Positions 59,090 to 64,000 of a stretch of DNA of 64,000 nt are shown here, one piece after another. A program made the translations under genes and the position numbers. The stretch lies in contig NZ_OY763919.1 in the NCBI RefSeq assembly GCF_963667735.1, positions 1,551,539 through 1,615,538 on the forward strand, given 5' to 3'. Position 1 is the stretch's first letter. Every line of letters starts with the position of its first letter. The notes under the pieces are model-generated. The model made no database searches, was not told where the DNA came from, and saw only the letters and a program-made list of their open reading frames with translations. The DNA comes from an uncultured Methanoregula sp. (lineage in GTDB: Archaea; Halobacteriota; Methanomicrobia; Methanomicrobiales; Methanospirillaceae).

Positions 59090-60005
59090 TTACGAGCGGT
59101 TCTGCTTCAATCTCCTGAGTAGCCGGATGAAAGGCCAGAGGGAGCAGTATGCCCAGCTCAGAAATGATCTGATCTCTGCCCGGTTCAAGACCCCGTTCGA
59201 AGTGTATATCTCGACGGCGCTTGTCAGTTCTGTTCTCGTCGGGTTCCTTTCAGCGTTTGTTATCGGCCTTTTCACGTACCTGCTCAAACTCCCTCTCCTG
59301 ATCAAGTACAAAGGTGCAGTTCCGACTCAGTTCCTTATCCTCTCTCCCCATGCACTTCTCCTCGGGACGATTGCGATCACTATCTTCTCCCTGATCGTAT
59401 TTGGCGGGCTCACGTATGCTGCGTTCATCATGTACCCGGGTATCGAAGCCGGCAACCGGCGCAGGAACATCGATGCAAGCCTGCCGTATGCAATTAATTA
59501 CATCACCTCCATGTCCACGGCAGGAATTACACCTGCGGAGATCTTCCGGCTTCTCGGGGACAGCCCAATCTACGGGGAGTGTTCGGTTGAAGCCCGGTAT
59601 ATAGCCCGTGAGATCGACATATTCGGCCGCGACCTGATCGATGCCATCCGGCTTGTCTCGGCAAGCACTCCCAGCAAACGGATGAAGGAGTTCCTTCAGG
59701 GAGCTATGGCCAGTATCTCCAGCGGGGGTAATCTTACCGATTATTTCCGGACCAAGGCCGACCAGTATGCCCTTGAGAACCGCCAGACCCAGAAACAGTT
59801 CCTCGATATGCTCGCCCTCATTGCAGAGTCGTACGTGACGGCGATGGTAGCCGGGACGCTCTTTCTTATCATCCTGCAGTCCATCATGTCCGTCCTGTCC
59901 GGGGACAACCGCCCGCTCTTCCTCTATGCCGTTGTATATATCATGATCCCCATGGGAAGCATCGCGTTTGTTGTTATGATCAGCACCATGACACCGGAGT
60001 CCTGA
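59082..60005 (+). CDS. TadC/FlaJ-like membrane platform protein 1
   Basis: 307 residues. Type II secretion F domain, with membrane helices near 45-65 and 90-120 and at the C-terminus, and the conserved cytoplasmic loop AINYITSMSTAGITPAEIFRLL and MKEFLQGAMASISSGGNLTDYF. It would form half of a heterodimeric platform with the next gene. Overlaps the ATPase gene by eight bases. Confidence 0.9.
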   Translation: MNSYERFCFNLLSSRMKGQREQYAQLRNDLISARFKTPFEVYISTALVSSVLVGFLSAFVIGLFTYLLKLPLLIKYKGAVPTQFLILSPHALLLGTIAITIFSLIVFGGLTYAAFIMYPGIEAGNRRRNIDASLPYAINYITSMSTAGITPAEIFRLLGDSPIYGECSVEARYIAREIDIFGRDLIDAIRLVSASTPSKRMKEFLQGAMASISSGGNLTDYFRTKADQYALENRQTQKQFLDMLALIAESYVTAMVAGTLFLIILQSIMSVLSGDNRPLFLYAVVYIMIPMGSIAFVVMISTMTPES

Positions 60006-60006
60006 T

Positions 60007-61041
60007 ATGGGTTTCAAGGAGATCTTCAACCACCTCAAGAGTCATGGTCCTGAGAGCCCGCCTCAGATGAAGGCTGCCGAACTGGAGGTTGCGGAAAAGG
60101 AATTCAGCGAGATAACTCAGAAACTGGAACACGAGCGCAGGAGCCGCGAAGGATTCGGGCGTTTCCTTAAGCATCCCCTACGTGTACTGACGGAAAAGCC
60201 CGTTAATATCCTTATCGTATCCATTCCCCTCTCGCTCATCATCTTTTTCGGGGGATTTCTCTCCCTTATCCAATCGCACGGCATCTCTGTCATCTTCAAA
60301 ACCACGACCGTTGATGATGTAGTGATCTTTGCAGTGCTTGTTGCCATCATTCCTCTGGCAGTCCTGGATTTCCTTGAGCAGGCCCGGATCAGGAACCTTG
60401 AAAATGCCCTGCCCAACTTCTTCCGGGATCTTGCCGGCATGAATGATTCCGGTATGACCCTGCCGAATGCAGTCCATCTAGTTGCCTCGGCCGAATACGG
60501 GGCGCTGACGCCCCATATACGGAAGCTGGACAACGAGATGTCCTGGGGGGTCACTTTTGTTGAGGCACTCTATCGTTTTGGCAAAGGGCTCGGGACAAAG
60601 ATGGCGGACCGTTCGGTTGACCTTATTGCCAAAGCGAGCAAGGCCGGTGGCGATGTGAGCGAGGTACTGCGGGCAGCAGCAAAAGACACGTTCGAGGTGG
60701 TCAACCTCCAGACCGAGCGGAGCAACAACATGCTCATCTATGTCATCATCGTCCTCGTCTCGTTTGCTGTATTCCTGTTCGTTATCGCGATCCTCGTCTC
60801 GTCCTTCCTCTCGACTATGGCTACTGCGGGGGCGGCAGCAGCGGCAGCCGGGGCCAGCGGTTTTATGGGCAAGATCGATATGTTCACGTACAAGCGGCTC
60901 TTCTCCCATGCAGCAATACTTCAGGGGTTCTTCTCGGGTCTTGTAGCAGGGCAGATGGGGGAGGGGCGGGTCACCGCCGGGCTCAAGTACTGCGCACTCA
61001 TGGTGATCATCGCCTGGATCACGTTCCGGTTTTTCATCTGA
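60007..61041 (+). CDS. TadB/FlaJ-like membrane platform protein 2
   Basis: 344 residues. A soluble N-terminal helix-rich part (KAAELEVAEKEFSEITQKLE) precedes the F domain with four membrane helices; ALPNFFRDLAGMNDSGMTLPNAVHLV and VDLIAKASKAGGDVSEVLRAAA are the platform motifs. It ends in a membrane helix (ALMVIIAWITFRFFI). One base separates it from platform protein 1, which is its probable partner. No pilin gene follows; the archaellin at 49.4 kb is the only candidate substrate in the window. Confidence 0.9.
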   Translation: MGFKEIFNHLKSHGPESPPQMKAAELEVAEKEFSEITQKLEHERRSREGFGRFLKHPLRVLTEKPVNILIVSIPLSLIIFFGGFLSLIQSHGISVIFKTTTVDDVVIFAVLVAIIPLAVLDFLEQARIRNLENALPNFFRDLAGMNDSGMTLPNAVHLVASAEYGALTPHIRKLDNEMSWGVTFVEALYRFGKGLGTKMADRSVDLIAKASKAGGDVSEVLRAAAKDTFEVVNLQTERSNNMLIYVIIVLVSFAVFLFVIAILVSSFLSTMATAGAAAAAAGASGFMGKIDMFTYKRLFSHAAILQGFFSGLVAGQMGEGRVTAGLKYCALMVIIAWITFRFFI

Positions 61042-61134
61042 ATTATGGGTGCCGAAAGCCTGCACGGATACCCACAACCGTAAAAATATCTTGAAAAAAG
61101 CGAAGAAAAACTGGCAGAGCTGCCAGAAAAAAGA

Positions 61135-61440
61135 TCAGGAAATATTTTCCGTGCTGTAGCCTTTGAGAGAAAGGAGTTCCTTTACCCGGTCGCGGTGGTT
61201 TCCCTGCAATTCAATGGAATTGCCTTTGACCGTACCGCCGCAGGCCAGTTTGCCTTTCATATATTTTGAAAGGTCTTCCAGATCGATATCAGTCGGATCA
61301 AGTCCTTCGATGACGGTTACTTCTTTTCCGTACCGGCGTTTGTTGACTTTGACATTGATCCGCTGCTGTTCCTTTGCTACCTCCTCACAGATGCACAATT
61401 CTTTCGGTAGACCACACGTCGGGCAAATCCCACCAATCAT
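61135..61440 (-). CDS. Translation initiation factor SUI1/eIF1 homologue
   Basis: 101 residues ([16 protein letters not shown]), with N-terminal zinc-binding CPTC...CIC, then the SUI1 fold ([34 protein letters not shown]) and [13 protein letters not shown]. It helps select the start codon on the 30S subunit. Start: ATG 61440; GTG at 61446 is two codons earlier. It stands alone between the platform genes and cobQ. Confidence 0.93.
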   Translation of the reverse strand: MIGGICPTCGLPKELCICEEVAKEQQRINVKVNKRRYGKEVTVIEGLDPTDIDLEDLSKYMKGKLACGGTVKGNSIELQGNHRDRVKELLSLKGYSTENIS

Positions 61441-61624
61441 TACCACTATTTTTAAGGTTCTCTTTATTTATTACTTGGCATTGCCCGAAGAATAAATCCC
61501 GAGAATCTTCTTGTTTTTTTTGTATCCGTCAGTTTTTGGTTTCTGCGTTCTTTTAAGATATGTGAATTCCGCAGTGTAAAGAGCATCAGTTTTAATGATC
61601 CGGGTATACAGTACTACAGCCGCC

Positions 61625-63067
61625 ATGTCGTTGTTTGTTGTCGGGACCTCATCCCATGTTGGCAAGAGCGTGACCGTTGCTGCTATCTGCCGCTGTCTGG
61701 TGCGCCGGGGAATGACGGTTGCACCTTTCAAGTCCCAGAACATGAGCCTGAACTCGTATGTCACTCCCGATGGGGGAGAGATCGGGATGGCCCAGGCCAT
61801 GCAGGCCACGGCGGCAAAGCTCCTGCCTCATACGGATATGAATCCGGTCCTTCTCAAACCCAAGGGGGATTCTACCTCTCAGGTGGTTCTCAACGGACGG
61901 CCCTACAAGGATGTCCCTATCGGTGAATATTACCGGGAAACTCCGTTTTTACTCGAAAAGGCCCTTGACTCCTACCGCCGCCTTGAATCCGAGTACGGGC
62001 AGGTTGTCGTGGAAGGAGCCGGTGGTGCTGCGGAGATCAATCTCTATGACCGGGATATTGCCAACACCCAGCTGGCAAAATGCCTTAATATTCCCCTGGT
62101 GCTGGTTGCCGATATCGAACGAGGCGGGGTGTTCGCCCAGGTTTATGGTACGATCTCGCTTTTACCGGAGGATATCCGGCCCCTTGTCAGAGGGATCATT
62201 ATCAACAAGTTCCGGGGAGACCCGGCAATATTTACCCCGGGGATACGGCAGATTGAGGATCTTTGTGGTGTGCCGGTGCTGGGCGTTGTTCCGTACTTCT
62301 CTCTCCCGCTTCCCAGCGAAGACTCTCTCTCTATCGGGGATAAGAGACCCTCAGCTGCAATGATCCGGATAGCGGTCATAAGGCTGCCCCGGATCTCGAA
62401 TTTTACGGATTTTGAACTCCTGGAACAGCATGCTTCGGTCGAATATGTCTTTCCTGGGGCTTCCCTTGCAGCATACGATTGTGTGATCATTCCGGGTACC
62501 AAGAATACGATCGAGGATCTTCAGGAACTCAGAAAAACCGGAATGGACGATGAACTGCGTCGGGCCCGGGAAAAGAAGGTACCGATTATCGGTATCTGCG
62601 GAGGGTACCAGATGCTTGGCACCACTCTCATAGATGCGGGGTTTGAATCTGCAGAAGGGACCTACGAAGGTCTCGGGTTGCTGGACTGTGTCACCCATTT
62701 TATCTCATATCAGAAGACGACAACGCAGGTCACCCGGGCTGCCTGCAATGTTCCGCCCATCCTGTCCGCTGCAGGGGAGGTCACCGGTTATGAGATCCAT
62801 ATGGGAACAACAGTCAAGAGTTCCGGCCATGAAGCCCTCCATGGGGATGGCCTGGCGAGTGATGACGGCCTTGTTTTCGGGACCTACTTGCATGGTTTTC
62901 TCCAGAATCCGTCAGCGGCAAACGCTCTGCTCTCCTACCTGTACGCAAAGAAAGGGCTGCCATTTGATCCTGTTAAGGCTTCAGCCGATCCGTATGACCT
63001 GCTTGCGGAGATCTATGAGAACCACGTGGACATGGATGCTATCGAGGCGCTTGTAAAGGGCGCATGA
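61625..63067 (+). CDS. cobQ: Cobyric acid synthase (CobQ/CbiP)
   Basis: 480 residues. ATP-dependent amidation of adenosylcobyrinic acid a,c-diamide on four side chains, in corrinoid synthesis for methyltransferases. The N-terminus has an altered P-loop-like GTSSHVGKSVTVAAI and FKSQNMSLNSYV. The C-terminal glutaminase has the nucleophile in GICGGYQMLG (C325) and the partner His near AGEVTGYEIHMG. Start at ATG 61625 (MSLFVVGTSSHVG) by homology; ATG 61595 is in frame. No other cobamide genes are adjacent. Confidence 0.96.
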   Translation: MSLFVVGTSSHVGKSVTVAAICRCLVRRGMTVAPFKSQNMSLNSYVTPDGGEIGMAQAMQATAAKLLPHTDMNPVLLKPKGDSTSQVVLNGRPYKDVPIGEYYRETPFLLEKALDSYRRLESEYGQVVVEGAGGAAEINLYDRDIANTQLAKCLNIPLVLVADIERGGVFAQVYGTISLLPEDIRPLVRGIIINKFRGDPAIFTPGIRQIEDLCGVPVLGVVPYFSLPLPSEDSLSIGDKRPSAAMIRIAVIRLPRISNFTDFELLEQHASVEYVFPGASLAAYDCVIIPGTKNTIEDLQELRKTGMDDELRRAREKKVPIIGICGGYQMLGTTLIDAGFESAEGTYEGLGLLDCVTHFISYQKTTTQVTRAACNVPPILSAAGEVTGYEIHMGTTVKSSGHEALHGDGLASDDGLVFGTYLHGFLQNPSAANALLSYLYAKKGLPFDPVKASADPYDLLAEIYENHVDMDAIEALVKGA

Positions 63068-63092
63068 AGCCGGACTTCGTGAAATGGGTTGT

Positions 63093-63845
63093 TTACCGTG
63101 AGCCGGCGTCCACATAACAGGTGGATTCGACGATCTCCGTTTTGGTAAACCCGAGTGCCCGTGCAATCCGCGCAAGTTCCCCCGGGGACGCCGGCCGTAC
63201 CTGGTCATCTGTACCCGGCCGGTCCAGGGTATTGAGCTGCACCCGGTCAGGCTGAATGGCGTATATTGCATCCCGCAGCCCGGCCAATTCCAGATCAGAC
63301 GTGTTGAGGCCCGGAATGATGAAGATCTCCAGCCAGATCTCACCCCGGTACTCCCCCCGGAATCGAAGGAGACCTTCAAGAATAACAGCAGGATCCATCC
63401 CCGGTACGGGTCGGTGCATGGCCTGGAATGTCCCGTTGATCGCAGTCGAGAACGTGGGCAGCACGACATCGGCCGGCATCAGATCAGTCCTGACCTCGGG
63501 ATCGGAAAGGAGGCTGCTGTTGGTGAGAACCGCGATACGGTATTTGGGGAACCGGTCTTTGAGGAAACGGATGACCTCGCCGATACCCCGGAAGAGCGTG
63601 GGTTCACCGGAACCGGCAAAGGTGATATAATCAAGGGCCGGGGACGAGGAGAGGAAGTGCGAGAGTTCAGAGATGACTTCCCCGGTCGGGATGAACTCCT
63701 GCCGCTTGCTGGTTGCATTCGTTGTTTTGCCGCACTCGCAGTACACGCAGTCATAGTTGCAGGTCTTCAGGGGGACGAGATCCACCCCGAGCGATCTTCC
63801 AAGCCGGCGTGAACTCACCGGGCCAAAGAGATAGCGGTAGTGCAT
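63093..63845 (-). CDS. Radical SAM protein
   Basis: About 250 residues from ATG 63845 (MHYRYLFGPVSSRRLGRS); an upstream ATG 63884 is in frame. Cluster cysteines at C29, C33 and C36 (TCNYDCVYCECGKT). A typical TIM-barrel core follows with ITFAGSGEPTLFRGI and VLTNSSLLS. It resembles an archaeal family similar to MoaA/wyosine-type enzymes but the substrate is unknown. Converges with cobQ. Confidence 0.88.
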   Translation of the reverse strand: MHYRYLFGPVSSRRLGRSLGVDLVPLKTCNYDCVYCECGKTTNATSKRQEFIPTGEVISELSHFLSSSPALDYITFAGSGEPTLFRGIGEVIRFLKDRFPKYRIAVLTNSSLLSDPEVRTDLMPADVVLPTFSTAINGTFQAMHRPVPGMDPAVILEGLLRFRGEYRGEIWLEIFIIPGLNTSDLELAGLRDAIYAIQPDRVQLNTLDRPGTDDQVRPASPGELARIARALGFTKTEIVESTCYVDAGSR

Positions 63846-63922
63846 GGAGTACGGTTGATTGACCTGCCAGCAGGATAAAACCAATGGTAAAAACTGGGAA
63901 TATGCCAGTGCCCGACCTGGGA

Positions 63923-64000
63923 TCAGCTGATGATATCGGTGATGCTATGGAATCCCTCACCCTGCCGGTCAGCACATTTCACGGCTTCTGCTTTTGAGAG
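63923..64000 (-). CDS. C-terminal end of an unidentified gene (5' part outside window)
   Basis: On the minus strand an open frame runs from the window edge to TGA at 63925-63923, giving 25 residues LSKAEAVKCADRQGEGFHSI and so on. Too short to identify; the codon choice is coding-like and it lies 78 bases upstream of the radical SAM start on the same strand. Confidence 0.4.
   Translation of the reverse strand, partial: LSKAEAVKCADRQGEGFHSITDIIS

Overview
The window comes from a methanogenic archaeon, most likely of the order Methanomicrobiales and close to Methanoregula. The evidence is a split archaeal RNA polymerase (A'/A'' and B'/B''), archaeal-type tRNAs without encoded CCA, AT-rich TATA-like promoters, several methanogen-type conserved families (DUF473-, DUF5611- and DUF89-like), geranylgeranyl reductase for archaeal lipids, an archaellin, and many secreted proteins built from PEGA, IPT/TIG, PKD and PGF-pre-PGF domains. 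The order and genus are inferred from gene content, not from any search.

Layout. 0-3.2 kb: the end of a PIN/KH ATPase and leucyl-tRNA synthetase. 3.3-11 kb: two giant surface proteins with different propeller ectodomains, a shared C-terminal cassette and a shared 5' leader containing a hairpin. 11-22 kb: a voltage-gated-type channel with an unusual pore signature, a cysteine-cluster protein, beta-carbonic anhydrase, a secreted propeller, a five-zinc-ribbon protein, a PAC2 chaperone, DUF473, two PEGA surface proteins, an unknown gene pair and tRNA-Arg. 22.4-30.8 kb: an RNA polymerase operon (rpoH-B''-B'-A'-A'') ending in what reads as an L30e-NusA fusion, preceded by tRNA-Lys. 30.9-33.9 kb: two paralogous response regulators, a roadblock protein, a MinD-like ATPase and a small membrane protein. 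34-41.7 kb: tRNA-Pro, a DUF89 protein, NfeD-stomatin, a site-2 protease, a repeat-rich non-coding block, RNase HII, TrkA, and a ferredoxin/geranylgeranyl reductase pair.

41.8-48.8 kb: a two-repeat membrane protein, then a tightly overlapping four-gene operon. It encodes a RecA-like protein with no visible Walker A, a small protein, a divergent family-B DNA polymerase and an Rsm22-like methyltransferase. About 1 kb without convincing genes follows. 48.8-56.5 kb: an orphan archaellin, ferredoxin, HisI, a prepilin peptidase, a PAS response regulator and a second MinD-like ATPase. 56.7-61 kb: a secretion ATPase with two TadC/FlaJ-like membrane proteins. 61-64 kb: an eIF1/SUI1 protein, cobyric acid synthase, a radical SAM protein and the end of one further gene.

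The most promising unusual items are the polymerase operon (a possible archaeal analogue of a mutasome), the shared hairpin leader of the two surface-protein genes, the channel with TAGSGT in place of TVGYGD, the L30e-NusA fusion, the regulator/MinD cluster and the palindrome-rich repeat block near 38.5-38.9 kb.
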